This document shows, piece by piece, positions 17,107 to 26,488 of a stretch of 64,000 nt of DNA (position 1 is the first letter of the stretch; every line of letters starts with the position of its first letter). A program made the position numbers and the translations under genes. Source of the DNA: Mycolicibacterium neoaurum VKM Ac-1815D (GTDB lineage Bacteria; Actinomycetota; Actinomycetes; Mycobacteriales; Mycobacteriaceae); assembly GCF_000317305.3 (NCBI RefSeq), contig NC_023036.2:4898001-4962000 (forward strand). Direction: 5' to 3'. The notes below the pieces were generated by a model, which worked only from the letters and a program-made list of their open reading frames with translations, made no database searches and was not told the DNA's origin.

Positions 17107-18822
17107 ATGGCATACCGCATCAGCCGTGCCCGCTATGCCGAGCTGTACGGACCGACCACCGGGGACCGGGTGCGCCTCGCCGACACCGAACTCCTGGCCC
17201 GTGTCGAGGCCGACGCATGCGTCTACGGTGACGAGGCGGTCTTCGGTGGTGGTAAGACCATGCGCGAGGGCATGGCTGTGCACGGTGACATGACCAATGG
17301 TGATGGGGCGCTGGACTTCGTCATCACCAACGCCCTCATCATCGACGCCGTGTTGGGGATCCGTAAAGCCGATATCGGTATCCGAAACGGGCGCATCGTC
17401 GGGATCGGCAAGGCGGGCAACCCGCGCACCATGGACGGTGTGCACCCCGATCTGATCATCGGCGCGGGCACCGACATCCGCTCCGGTGAGGGCATGATCG
17501 CCACCGCGGGCGCCATCGACGTGCACGTGCACTTCGACAGCGCCGGCCTCGTCGAAGAGGCCATCTCCAGTGGCATCACCACCATGATCGGTGGCGGCCT
17601 CGGCCCGGTGACCGTCGGCATCACCTCGTCGGGGCCGACCAACCTGGCGCGCATGCTGCGGGCCGCGGAGGCCTTCCCGATGAACTTCGGTTTCATCGGC
17701 AACGGCAGCGCGTCCGGTACCGCACCGCTGATCGAGCAGGGACTGGCCGGCGCCATCGGGTTCAAGATCCACGAGGACTGGGGCGCCACCCCGGCGGCCA
17801 TCCGGGCCTCACTGGACGCCGGCGACGAACTGGACCTGCAGGTGCAGATCCACACCGACACCCTCAACGAGTCCGGCTTCTACGAGGACACCATGGCCGC
17901 GATCGGTGGCCGGGTGATCCACACCTATCACGCCGAGGGGGCCGGCGGCGGTCACGCGCCGGACATCATGCAGGTCGTCGGCGAACCGTATTGCCTTCCG
18001 TCCTCGACCAATCCGACGAACCCCTACACGCTCAACACCTTCGACGAGCACCTCGACATGGTGATGGTGTGCCACCACCTCAATCCCCGCATCCCCGAGG
18101 ATGTGGCCTTCGCCGAATCTCGGATCCGACGCGAGACGATTGCCGCCGAGGATGTCTTGCACGATATGGGCGCCATCTCGGCGATGGGTTCGGACTCCCA
18201 GGGAATGGGGCGCATCGGGGAGACCATCGCCCGCACATGGCAATTGGCCTCACATATGCGGGCCACCCGCGGACCCCTGCCCGCCGACGAGGGCACCGGC
18301 GCCGACAATGCCCGGATCCTGCGTTATATCGCCAAGCTGACCATCAATCCGGCCCGTCTGTTCGGGATCGATCACGAGGTCGGCTCACTGGAACCGGGCA
18401 AACTCGCCGATATCGTGCTGTGGGAGCCGAAGTTCTTCGGAATCCGGCCCGAGGTCGTGTTCAAGGGCGGTTTCCCGGCATGGTCGGTGATGGGCGAAGC
18501 CAACGCATCGCTGATGACGTGCGAGCCGTTGAAGTACCGCCCGCAGTGGGCGGCCTACGGGCAGACCCCGACCGATGTGTCGGTGAACTTCGTGGCAGCC
18601 GCGGCGATCGACGCCGGACTGGGTGCGCGGCTCGGCCTGCAGACCCCGCTGGTGGCCTGTCGGGGCTCGCGCGGACTGACCAAAGCCGATCTGCTGCACA
18701 ACGATTACCTACCCGATATCCGCATCGAGCCCGACACCTACCGGGTGATCGTGGACGGCCAACTGTGCCAGAGCGTGCCGATGACGACGGTGCCGCTGGG
18801 CCGTCGGTACACGTTGAAGTAG
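17107..18822 (+). CDS. ureC: Urease alpha (catalytic) subunit
   Basis: This 571-residue nickel hydrolase splits urea to ammonia and carbamate. Metal-binding and catalytic features are all present. DVHVHFD near residue 140 supplies two His, and GFKIHEDWG supplies the carbamylated Lys near 220. [10 protein letters not shown] and [15 protein letters not shown] supply further His. [20 protein letters not shown] is the flap region with the catalytic His near 323, and [10 protein letters not shown] carries the Asp ligand near 362. The length matches the family. ATG 17107 opens the start [20 protein letters not shown]. The [11 protein letters not shown] flap differs slightly from the usual CHHLDPSIPED. 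Confidence 0.96.
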   Translation: MAYRISRARYAELYGPTTGDRVRLADTELLARVEADACVYGDEAVFGGGKTMREGMAVHGDMTNGDGALDFVITNALIIDAVLGIRKADIGIRNGRIVGIGKAGNPRTMDGVHPDLIIGAGTDIRSGEGMIATAGAIDVHVHFDSAGLVEEAISSGITTMIGGGLGPVTVGITSSGPTNLARMLRAAEAFPMNFGFIGNGSASGTAPLIEQGLAGAIGFKIHEDWGATPAAIRASLDAGDELDLQVQIHTDTLNESGFYEDTMAAIGGRVIHTYHAEGAGGGHAPDIMQVVGEPYCLPSSTNPTNPYTLNTFDEHLDMVMVCHHLNPRIPEDVAFAESRIRRETIAAEDVLHDMGAISAMGSDSQGMGRIGETIARTWQLASHMRATRGPLPADEGTGADNARILRYIAKLTINPARLFGIDHEVGSLEPGKLADIVLWEPKFFGIRPEVVFKGGFPAWSVMGEANASLMTCEPLKYRPQWAAYGQTPTDVSVNFVAAAAIDAGLGARLGLQTPLVACRGSRGLTKADLLHNDYLPDIRIEPDTYRVIVDGQLCQSVPMTTVPLGRRYTLK

Positions 18823-18833
18823 AGGAGAACGCG

Positions 18834-19451
18834 ATGGGCGAGGTACTTCGCATCGGTATCGGCGGTCCGGTCGGGTCGGGCAAGACCCGGCTGGTGGAGA
18901 CGCTGGTGCCTGAACTGATCGGCAGGGGTCTCGGCGTTGCGGTGATCACCAACGACCTGGTGACCGACGAGGATGCCCAACGGGTGCGCCGTAGTGGGGT
19001 CATCGACCCGAACCGGGTGCTGGCCGTCGAGACCGGCGCCTGCCCGCACACCGCCATCCGTGAGGACCCGTCGGCGAATCTGGCCGCCGCCCGCCGGCTG
19101 GCGGCCGAATTCGACGACCTCGATCTGATTCTCATCGAGTCCGGTGGTGACAACCTGGCCGCCACCTTCACCTCCGACCTGGTGGACTACTGGATCTTCG
19201 TCATCGACACCGCCGGCGGCGACGATATCCCCCGTAAGAAGGGCATCGGGCTGCTGCAGGCGGATCTGCTGGTGGTCAACAAGATCGACCTGGCCGAGCT
19301 GGTGGGTGCCGATCTGGACGGGATGCGCCGCGACTGCGCGGTGGCCCGCCCCACCAAGCCGACGGTGTTCACCGATCTGCGCTCCGGATCCGGCGTGGAC
19401 GCCCTGACCGAGGAGTTGCTGCGCGGTGTGATGCTCACGGCGCGAGCATGA
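18834..19451 (+). CDS. ureG: Urease accessory GTPase UreG
   Basis: This 205-residue SIMIBI-class GTPase powers nickel insertion into urease. P-loop GGPVGSGKT lies at residues 9-17. The nickel-binding CPH motif is in [31 protein letters not shown] is the switch II region and [15 protein letters not shown] is the guanine-specificity region. AGAGGAG precedes ATG 18834. Its stop overlaps the ureD start (ATGA). In this operon ureG precedes ureD, E and F, unlike the ureF-G-D order of M. tuberculosis. Confidence 0.95.
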   Translation: MGEVLRIGIGGPVGSGKTRLVETLVPELIGRGLGVAVITNDLVTDEDAQRVRRSGVIDPNRVLAVETGACPHTAIREDPSANLAAARRLAAEFDDLDLILIESGGDNLAATFTSDLVDYWIFVIDTAGGDDIPRKKGIGLLQADLLVVNKIDLAELVGADLDGMRRDCAVARPTKPTVFTDLRSGSGVDALTEELLRGVMLTARA

Positions 19452-20254
19452 TCGCCCCCGGTGTGCTGAGCCTGCACACCCGCGCCGATGCCAGCGGCGC
19501 GACGCGGATCACCGGGCTGCGGCAGCGATACCCGCAGCGGGTGACCACCGCGCTGCACAGTGATCCCGCCTATCCCCACGCAGCCAATCTCTGTGTGCAG
19601 AGTCCCAGCGGCGGAACCTTTTCCGATGACGACCTGCGCACCACCGTGCGGTGTGCGTCCGGCACACATCTGCACCTCACCTCCCAGGCCGCCACCCAGG
19701 TGTTCGCCGGCGGCGGACCCGGCGCCCGGCATCGGTTGTCATTCGGTGTGGAGTCCGGGGCGGTACTGGAATACCTGCCCAAAACGATCATTCCGCAGGC
19801 TGATTCGACCTTTGTCCAGCAGTTGGAGGTCGATGTCGCACGCGGCGGGGTGTACATCGGCTGGGATGCCATCGCCGCCGGACGGATCGCACACGGCGAA
19901 CGATTCCGGTACGCCGCCGTCGATACCGCTTTCACCGTGCGTATACAGGGCCGTGTGGTGGCACGGGACCGTCAACTGGTCACCGCGGACGCTGCCATCG
20001 GGGCCGACTATCTGGCCACCCTGCTGATCATCGCGCCGGACCGGTGCGTCACAGCCGTCCTGTCCGCCGTGCGCGCGGCGCTGGCCTGGCACCGGGACAG
20101 CGAGGGCGGGGCCGGGGAACTTCCCTCTGCTGCCGGTATTTTCGCACGAATCAGGGCGGAGAGCGCACCGGCGCTGCTCGCCGCGCAACTAGCACTGCAC
20201 ACCGCGGCTCGCACCATATTGGCCACCGCACCGATCGTCAGGAGCACCCCGTGA
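19448..20254 (+). CDS. ureD: Urease accessory protein UreD (UreH)
   Basis: This 268-residue scaffold protein recruits UreF and UreG to apo-urease for nickel delivery. It is a divergent family member, recognised by [59 protein letters not shown] and [20 protein letters not shown]. Start and stop overlap the neighbours on both sides (ATGA with ureG, GTGA with ureE). The variable N- and C-terminal regions are normal for UreD. Confidence 0.88.
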   Translation: MIAPGVLSLHTRADASGATRITGLRQRYPQRVTTALHSDPAYPHAANLCVQSPSGGTFSDDDLRTTVRCASGTHLHLTSQAATQVFAGGGPGARHRLSFGVESGAVLEYLPKTIIPQADSTFVQQLEVDVARGGVYIGWDAIAAGRIAHGERFRYAAVDTAFTVRIQGRVVARDRQLVTADAAIGADYLATLLIIAPDRCVTAVLSAVRAALAWHRDSEGGAGELPSAAGIFARIRAESAPALLAAQLALHTAARTILATAPIVRSTP

Positions 20255-20730
20255 TAGTCGATACCGTACTCGGACACGTCGATGATCCGGCATTCGCCGG
20301 CCGCCGACACCACCATGTCGACATCGGCTGGGGTGACGCTGGTAAACACCGGCAGCTCGTCACCACCGACACCGGTATCGAGGTGCGGATCATGCTGCCG
20401 CGCGGCACTTTCCTGCACCAGGATGCCGTGATCGCCGATGACGGTCACGCCATCGTGGTGGTCCGCCGTCCCGCCGAGCCCGCCATCCGGGTCAGGTTCG
20501 CCGACAACACCGCGCGCGCCATGCTGATGTTCGGACACCTGCTCGGCAACCAGCACGCCCCCGTCGACGTCGATGATGACGGTGTGACCGTTCCGCTGTT
20601 CACCAGCGCCGATGCCGCCAGGGACATGCTCGCCACGATGGGTGTCGTCGGTGAGGTGACCGACCTGGCGCTGGCCGGCCACGGTTGGGCGCGGACGTCC
20701 GCGGATGACCATGCCGGCCACCACCACTGA
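20251..20730 (+). CDS. ureE: Urease nickel metallochaperone UreE
   Basis: This 159-residue protein delivers nickel to the UreDFG complex. The N-terminal domain resembles the UreE peptide-binding domain (DTGIEVRIMLPRGTFLHQDA). The C-terminal domain has the metal-site region MFGHLLGNQHAPVDVDDDGV, with His in the expected place. The tail ADDHAGHHH is a short His-rich nickel-binding end. GTG 20251 overlaps the ureD TGA. UreE is missing from the M. tuberculosis urease cluster, which is one sign that this operon is of a different lineage. Confidence 0.85.
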   Translation: MIVDTVLGHVDDPAFAGRRHHHVDIGWGDAGKHRQLVTTDTGIEVRIMLPRGTFLHQDAVIADDGHAIVVVRRPAEPAIRVRFADNTARAMLMFGHLLGNQHAPVDVDDDGVTVPLFTSADAARDMLATMGVVGEVTDLALAGHGWARTSADDHAGHHH

Positions 20731-21406
20731 CCTCACCACCGCACTGGCGCTGTGGTTGCAGCTACACGACAGTGCGTTCCCCGCCGGGCGGATGGTGCAC
20801 AGCCACGGTCTGGAGGAGTGGTTGCATCGTCGCCCGGAGGCCGGTGCCGACGCCGTCGAAACGGTGGTCTGCGGATACCTGCGGCACGGTGTCGCGACGC
20901 TGGACGCCACCATCACCGCGCATGCCTGGCTCGCCGATGATCTCGACACCCTCGCCGACCTGGACGATCTTGCCGCGACCTACAAGCTGTTCGGCAATAC
21001 CCGCACCGCCTCGGTGTCCGCGGGCGGCCAACTGGCGGCCACCGCTGTCGACATCGGGATCGGGCAACGGCATCCCTACCTGCTGGCGGTGGCGACGGGG
21101 GCGGTGCCCGGTCATGCCGCCGTGGTCGACGGAGTGGTGCAGGCGCTGTTGGGCATTCCCCGGGAGGTCGCCGTCATCGGCGTGCTGCGATCGATGATGG
21201 CCTCGTTGTTGAGCGCGGCGGTACGGCTCGGCAGGTTGGGCCCGCTGCAGAGCCAGCGCATCCAACTACGCAACGCCGAAGCGATGGCGGTGCTGGCGCA
21301 CGCCGCCTGCGAACGGCCACTGAGCGAGTTGAGCAGCGTGTCACCGGCATTGGAGATCAGCGGGATGCGTCACGAGGAGCGGACATCGCGGTTGTTCGCG
21401 ACCTGA
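20705..21406 (+). CDS. ureF: Urease accessory protein UreF
   Basis: This 233-residue all-helical protein works as the checkpoint between UreD and UreG. Typical elements are LALWLQLHDSAFPAGRMVHS, HGLEEWLHR, ATYKLFGNTRTASVSAGGQL and LRSMMASLLSAAVRLGRLGP. It overlaps the 3' end of ureE by 26 bases; ATG 20705 is followed by an in-frame ATG at 20711. It is the last gene of the urease operon and converges with pucR across a 55-base gap in which I see no clear terminator. Confidence 0.9.
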   Translation: MTMPATTTDLTTALALWLQLHDSAFPAGRMVHSHGLEEWLHRRPEAGADAVETVVCGYLRHGVATLDATITAHAWLADDLDTLADLDDLAATYKLFGNTRTASVSAGGQLAATAVDIGIGQRHPYLLAVATGAVPGHAAVVDGVVQALLGIPREVAVIGVLRSMMASLLSAAVRLGRLGPLQSQRIQLRNAEAMAVLAHAACERPLSELSSVSPALEISGMRHEERTSRLFAT

Positions 21407-21461
21407 TCGTCCGGTCATTCGATGACTGCGCTGAACTCCGCTTCGACGAGGGGACCGCGCC

Positions 21462-22922
21462 TCAGCCGGTCGCCGGACTCTTGAGAGCCCGGATGGCCAG
21501 CCACGCGGCCGTCCGGTCGTCGGGGCTGGCCATCGACAGCCCGGTCAGCTCCTCGATACGGCGGATCCGCGCCGCCAGCGTCTGACGGTGCACCTGAAGC
21601 CGGCTCGCCGAGGATCCCCAGGCACCGTGCTCGGCCAGGTAGATCTCCAGGGTGCGGGTCAGCTCGCCGTGCCGGCCACCGTCGTCGCGCAGCGGGTCCA
21701 GTATCGCGGCGACGCGCGTCATCGCGCTGTCGTCGAGGTGATCCAGCACGTAGGAGACGGTGGCCAGGGAGCGGTACCAGACGACCGGGCGCGAATCGAC
21801 CACCGCGATCTCGAGCGCCTGTCGTGCCTCTGCGGCGGTGCGGGCGAGCAACTCCGGCGTCGCAGCCGATCCCAGCCCCATCCGCAGCGGCATACCGGCC
21901 TCGGTCAGTCGTTCTGCCATCGCGGCGAGTTCCGGGGCCCGGTCCGCACCGATGAATCCCAGCACCCGACCCCGTTCGGCGGACACCATGTGGACGGCTC
22001 CCAGTTCGTCGAGCCACCGGATGGACTGTCGTTCCGGGTCGATCGCGCTCGATCGCGATGCCACCGCGAAGGCCGTCAGCGATTGTTCGTGAACGCCCCA
22101 GCGCCGCAGCAGTGTTGCGGCCTCCACACCGCCACGCAACAGTGTCGACAGCAGCACCTCACGCCCCAGACGCTCGGTCGCCGGGTGATTGGCGGTGTGC
22201 AGTAACAGATCCAGCAGGGCGGCCACCTGGGAGGCCAGATCCCTGCTGCGACTGGTGGATCCGCGTGCCCCGATCACCAGGTAGGCGCTGACGTCGGCAC
22301 CCTGGCCCACCGGATGCACCTGCAGGCCTGGATGCCGGATCCGCACCCGGCGCCCGAATGCGGCCGAACCCGCGTCACGCACGTGCAGACTGCCCGCGCC
22401 GGCAGTGGTGATCACCTCGCCGTGGGCATCGAGAAGCACTGCCCAGCCGTCGATCCGGTGTGCCAGCTCGGCCACCACCGCCACCACACCGCCGCGGCGC
22501 GCCACCTGCGTGAGCACCTTGGTCCCCGTGGTGACCCTGCGGTCCTCGGCGGCCTGGTCGGCGGCGATCAATGCCGTCAGCCGCGCATGCACGACATCGG
22601 CGGACAGCTGCGGCACGGCGACCGCGGTTCTCGCCCCACCGACGAGGGCATCGCGCAGTCCGCCATCCAGGGATCCGCCGGCGATGATCGCCACGCATCC
22701 GGCCAGCGGCGCCTTCGCGGCACCGGCGGCCAGCGTCAGCGCCCAGTCCCCGGGGGCGGCCACCACCAGCGTCGTGTACCCGGGCGAACTGGGCAGCACC
22801 AGATCGGCCAGCGCCACGCTGTCCTCGACCGGCGTCGCCCCGTCGACGGCACCGGCGACCAGCTCGGCGCCGAAATGCTCGGCGATCGCCCGCACGTCAT
22901 AGGCCACATCGGAAGTGTACAA
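21462..22922 (-). CDS. PucR-family transcriptional regulator
   Basis: This 486-residue regulator has the PucR/CdaR layout. The N-terminal purine-catabolism-regulator-like domain spans about 1-130 (VLPSSPGYTTLVVAAPGDWA). A GGDEF-like middle part follows. The C-terminal PucR helix-turn-helix is at about 425-480 (LTRTLEIYLAEHGAWGSSAS, LQVHRQTLAARIRRIEELTG). The start is uncertain: TTG 22922 gives the longest form and GTG 22907 is an alternative. It is divergent from an alcohol dehydrogenase and APC permease and probably controls them. PucR proteins usually activate nitrogen-compound catabolism in response to the substrate. Confidence 0.85.
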   Translation of the reverse strand: MYTSDVAYDVRAIAEHFGAELVAGAVDGATPVEDSVALADLVLPSSPGYTTLVVAAPGDWALTLAAGAAKAPLAGCVAIIAGGSLDGGLRDALVGGARTAVAVPQLSADVVHARLTALIAADQAAEDRRVTTGTKVLTQVARRGGVVAVVAELAHRIDGWAVLLDAHGEVITTAGAGSLHVRDAGSAAFGRRVRIRHPGLQVHPVGQGADVSAYLVIGARGSTSRSRDLASQVAALLDLLLHTANHPATERLGREVLLSTLLRGGVEAATLLRRWGVHEQSLTAFAVASRSSAIDPERQSIRWLDELGAVHMVSAERGRVLGFIGADRAPELAAMAERLTEAGMPLRMGLGSAATPELLARTAAEARQALEIAVVDSRPVVWYRSLATVSYVLDHLDDSAMTRVAAILDPLRDDGGRHGELTRTLEIYLAEHGAWGSSASRLQVHRQTLAARIRRIEELTGLSMASPDDRTAAWLAIRALKSPATG

Positions 22923-22932
22923 AATGATGGTT

Positions 22933-22948
22933 TGATCTCACTCGATCA
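22933..22948. promoter_or_regulatory. Inverted repeat between pucR-type gene and alcohol dehydrogenase
   Basis: TGATC-TCACTC-GATCA, a 5-base inverted repeat, lies in the AT-rich 99-base divergent gap. The position suits a binding site for the PucR-type regulator. Arms this short are weak evidence. Confidence 0.35.
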
Positions 22949-23021
22949 CAATTTTTGCGGCTGTCCACGCGCTGGTGCGCTCCCTACGATTCGGAGCATT
23001 CCCGCAATCAGAGGAGCCCGA

Positions 23022-24119
23022 GTGAAAGCGATCGTCTTCCGTGATCCCGCCACGCCCATCGAGTACGTGGACGTCGACCTGGCCGGCCCCAAGCCCGGCG
23101 AGGTGCGGGTGAAGATCGCCGCCGCCGGGGTCTGCCATTCGGATCTGCACGTCAAGCGCGGCGAGTGGGATGCGAAGGCCCCGCTGGTGATGGGCCACGA
23201 GGGCTCCGGCGTGGTCACCGAACTCGGCGAGGGTGTCACCACGCTGGCAGTCGGCGACCACGTGGTGCTCTCCTGGGTACCGCCGTGCGGCGAGTGCCGC
23301 TACTGCCGCTCCGGCCACGAGGCCCGCTGCCAGAAGGTCGCCACGGTCGTCGCACCCCTGGGCACCCTGTTCGACGGCACATCGCGGCTGTCGCGCAACG
23401 GCGAGACGGTGCACCACTATCTCGGGGTCTCCTCGTTCGCCGAGGAGGTCATCGTCCCGGCCTCGGGTGCGGTGAAGGTGCGCGAGGATGCCCCGCTGGA
23501 CGTCATCGCCGTTGTCGGCTGCGCGGTGGCGACCGGTGTCGGCGCCGTGCTCAACACCGCCGCGGTCGAGCCGGGGGCCTCCGTCGCAGTGATCGGGTGC
23601 GGCGGCGTGGGCCTCAACGTCATCCAGGGCGCGAAACTGGCCGGAGCGAGCCGGATCATCGCCATCGACGTCCGCGACGACAAGACCAAGATGGCCGTGC
23701 AGTTCGGCGCCACCGACCGCATCAACGCATCCACTGGCGACGCCGAGGAACAACTGCGCGAGCTCATCCCCGACGGCGTCGACTACGCCTTCGACGCGTT
23801 CGGCCACACCGGCACCACCGAGCAGGCCATCCGGATGCTGGGCCTGGGCGGGGCGGCCGTCGTGGTCGGCCTGCCGCCCACCGGCGCCAAAGCCTCCTTC
23901 GAACCGCTGGTGCTCGCCGAAGCCGACCAGCGCATCCTGGGCTCCAACTACGGATCGGTCCGCCCCTCGATCGACATCCCCGCACTCGTGGATCGGTACA
24001 TGGACGGTCAGCTCAAGCTCGACGCCCTGATCTGGGCCAGCCGGCCACTGAACGAAGCGGCGGCGGCGTTCGAGGACCTGGAATCCGGCGAAGCGCTGCG
24101 CACCCTGCTCATTCCCTGA
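23022..24119 (+). CDS. Zinc-dependent alcohol dehydrogenase (MDR family)
   Basis: This 365-residue medium-chain dehydrogenase oxidises an alcohol with NAD. Catalytic zinc ligands are in GVCHSDLH and MGHEGSGV. The structural-zinc loop has four Cys (PPCGECRYCRSGHEARC). The nucleotide fold VAVIGCGGVGLNVIQGAKLA is followed by the NAD-preferring acidic residue in IIAIDVRDDK. Overall it is closest to class III or aryl-alcohol-type enzymes. GTG 23022 is preceded by GAGGAG. It is followed 40 bases later by an APC permease and is divergent from a PucR-type regulator. This suggests import and oxidation of an amino alcohol or similar, but the substrate is not known. Confidence 0.88.
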   Translation: MKAIVFRDPATPIEYVDVDLAGPKPGEVRVKIAAAGVCHSDLHVKRGEWDAKAPLVMGHEGSGVVTELGEGVTTLAVGDHVVLSWVPPCGECRYCRSGHEARCQKVATVVAPLGTLFDGTSRLSRNGETVHHYLGVSSFAEEVIVPASGAVKVREDAPLDVIAVVGCAVATGVGAVLNTAAVEPGASVAVIGCGGVGLNVIQGAKLAGASRIIAIDVRDDKTKMAVQFGATDRINASTGDAEEQLRELIPDGVDYAFDAFGHTGTTEQAIRMLGLGGAAVVVGLPPTGAKASFEPLVLAEADQRILGSNYGSVRPSIDIPALVDRYMDGQLKLDALIWASRPLNEAAAAFEDLESGEALRTLLIP

Positions 24120-24159
24120 CCTCACCGGCGTACAACGACTTTCGATACAAAGGAGCCGA

Positions 24160-25581
24160 ATGGCCACCACGAACCCGCCCGTCGACGCCGGCCTGCGTCA
24201 CGGGGTGATGTCCGGTCCGGAGCTGGCCGCGCAGGCCATCGCCAACATCGCGCCCAGCGCCGTCATCGCCTTCACCGCGGCGGCCATCTATCTGAGCGCG
24301 GGCACCGGCACCATCTTGTCGTTCGCGCTGGCGACGGTGGTCATCCTTTCGGTCGGGTACTGCGTGGTGGTGTTCGCCCGCCGCAATGCCTCGGCCGGCT
24401 CGCTGTACACCTATGTGTCCAAGGGTCTCGGCCCGTTCGGGGCCTACCTGGCCGGTGTCGCGCTCCTGGTCGGCTGCTGGGGCATCGCCGCCGGATCCCT
24501 GGGCGGCGCGATCTCCTACACCAGCGACTTCCTGGTCTCCCTGGGCATCCCGGCCGGCGGTACCGTCGCCACGATTGTGCTCGCGGTCGTATTGGGCGGG
24601 TTGGCAACGCTTTTCACGATCCGAGGAATCCGGCTCTCGGCCCGGGTCTCGTTGACCCTGGAACTGATGTCGGTCACCATCATCATGATCCTGCTGGTGC
24701 TGGCGCTGGTGTGGGCCGGACCGGCCGCCTGGGATCCGTCACAGTTCTCGCTCAGCGATGTCCCGGGGCAGGGTGTCGCCGCGGGCATGGTGCTCGGCAT
24801 CCTCGGATTCGTCGGGTTCTCTTCCGCCGACGCACTGGGCCGCGAGGCGCGGAACCCCTACACGGCGATACCGCGGGCCATCATGTGGAGCGCACTGGTG
24901 GTGGGTGTGCTCTATGTGTTCGCCGCCTACACCCAGATCGCGGTGCTGCAGGAGGGACTGGCCGACAGCGCGAATCCGTTGCAGGACATCGCCACTCTGA
25001 TCGGCATGCCGACCTGGTTCAATCCGATCCTGCTGTTCGGGGTGGGTGCCTCGTTCTTCGCGGTCGTGGTCGCCCCGCTGAACGTCGTCGGCCGCATCGG
25101 GTACGTGATGGGCAAGGAGGGCGTGGTCGCCGACCGCTTCGGTCGCACCCATGACGGTCACCTGACACCGCACCGGGTGCTGCTGATCGCCGGGCCCGCC
25201 GCGATAATCCTGGACATCATCCTGCTGGCAGCCGGCGTGCATCCGATGGACATCGTGGTGTGGGTCGACACCTACGCCACCTACGGGTACATGATCGCGT
25301 ACTCGCTGGTCGCCGCCGCCTGTGTGGTCTACACCCGGCGCGCCGGGCTACCGAACCGGCTGGTCTGGATCACCGCGGTGATCGCGATCCTGGCCATGGC
25401 CTACACCTTCTTCGCCAATGTCTATCCGGTGCCGACGTTCCCGCTGAACATCCTGCCTTATCTGTTCCTGGCCACGATCGCCGTCGCCCTGGGCTGGTAC
25501 TACCATCTGGTGCGCAACCGGCCCGAGGTGATCGCCCGGATCGGCCAGACCGAGACGGACACGCTGGAGGGCGTCGGCTGA
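24160..25581 (+). CDS. APC-family amino acid/amine permease
   Basis: This 473-residue polytopic membrane protein of the APC superfamily has about 12 predicted transmembrane helices. Diagnostic parts are GPELAAQAIANIAPSAVIAF in helix 1, VVFARRNASAGSLYTYVSKG in the helix 2-3 loop and VGFSSADALGREARNPYTAI in helix 6. AGGAG precedes ATG 24160. It lies downstream of the alcohol dehydrogenase and probably imports its substrate or a related amine. The long-established APC substrates are amino acids, polyamines and ethanolamine; none can be chosen here. Confidence 0.87.
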   Translation: MATTNPPVDAGLRHGVMSGPELAAQAIANIAPSAVIAFTAAAIYLSAGTGTILSFALATVVILSVGYCVVVFARRNASAGSLYTYVSKGLGPFGAYLAGVALLVGCWGIAAGSLGGAISYTSDFLVSLGIPAGGTVATIVLAVVLGGLATLFTIRGIRLSARVSLTLELMSVTIIMILLVLALVWAGPAAWDPSQFSLSDVPGQGVAAGMVLGILGFVGFSSADALGREARNPYTAIPRAIMWSALVVGVLYVFAAYTQIAVLQEGLADSANPLQDIATLIGMPTWFNPILLFGVGASFFAVVVAPLNVVGRIGYVMGKEGVVADRFGRTHDGHLTPHRVLLIAGPAAIILDIILLAAGVHPMDIVVWVDTYATYGYMIAYSLVAAACVVYTRRAGLPNRLVWITAVIAILAMAYTFFANVYPVPTFPLNILPYLFLATIAVALGWYYHLVRNRPEVIARIGQTETDTLEGVG

Positions 25582-25597
25582 GCACTACCCTGTGGTG

Positions 25598-26449
25598 ATG
25601 ACCGGACATTTCGCGGTACTGGGAGCCACCGGCGCACAGGGTGGCGCAGTGGTCAAAGCGCTACTGGAGGCCGGGGCGACGGTGCGCGGGATCACCCGCC
25701 GCACCGATTCACGTGCGGCGCTGCGACTGGCCGAGGCCGGCGTCGAGGTGGTGGCCGCCGATCTGTCCGATGAGGCGTCGGTCGCGCAGGCCTTCTCCCG
25801 CGTGACCGGGGCCTACGCGCTGACCACCCCGTTCGAGGAAGGACCGCAGGCCGAGATCGCGCAGGGCCGGACCATCCTGGCCGCCGCCCGGTCGGCGCAG
25901 GTGCCGCACCTGGTGTTCTCGTCGGTCGCCGATGCCGATCAGCACACCGGCATACCGCATTTCGACAGCAAGGCCGTGGTCGAGGCCGAGCTGGCCGGAT
26001 CCGGCCTGTCGTACACCATCGTCGGGCCGTCCTATTTCTATGACAACATGCTCGGCGGTCTCGACGACATCAAGGCCGGGGTGTTCGAGCTTCCGCTGCC
26101 CGCCGACGCGCCGCTGCAGCAATTGTCCCGGCGTGATCTCGGGCGGTTCGTCGCCGCGGTGCTGGCCGATCCCGATCCGGTGCGCGGCGCGCGCATCGAC
26201 CTCGCCTCCGATGAGCCGTCCGGTCGGCAGATGGCGGCCGCCCTATCCGAAACTCTCGGCCGTCCGGTCGAATTGGTGACCCACGATCCGTCGCAGATCG
26301 GCTCGCCGGACATGCGGGCCATGTTCACCTTCCTCGCCGCGGGTGGCTACACCGTGGATATTGCCGCACTGCACGCGCAGTATCCGCGGATCGGCTGGCA
26401 GAGCTTCACCGACTGGATCGACACCGACCTGCGGCCGCTACTGGGCTGA
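25598..26449 (+). CDS. NmrA/HSCARG-type NAD(P)-binding protein
   Basis: This is a Rossmann-fold protein of about 283 residues, of the atypical short-chain dehydrogenase group (NmrA-like). FAVLGATGAQGGAVVKALLE is the glycine-rich dinucleotide loop. ITRRTDS and DLSDEASVAQAF are typical of this group, and the PHLVFSSVADAD region replaces the classical YxxxK catalytic motif. Such proteins act as redox sensors or reductases. It starts 16 bases after the permease stop and may share the transcript. ATG 25598 is chosen over two upstream GTG codons. Confidence 0.8.
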   Translation: MTGHFAVLGATGAQGGAVVKALLEAGATVRGITRRTDSRAALRLAEAGVEVVAADLSDEASVAQAFSRVTGAYALTTPFEEGPQAEIAQGRTILAAARSAQVPHLVFSSVADADQHTGIPHFDSKAVVEAELAGSGLSYTIVGPSYFYDNMLGGLDDIKAGVFELPLPADAPLQQLSRRDLGRFVAAVLADPDPVRGARIDLASDEPSGRQMAAALSETLGRPVELVTHDPSQIGSPDMRAMFTFLAAGGYTVDIAALHAQYPRIGWQSFTDWIDTDLRPLLG

Positions 26450-26488
26450 CGGTCACGGGGCTGCCGGGAGGGCAACTAGTCTTGGCCC

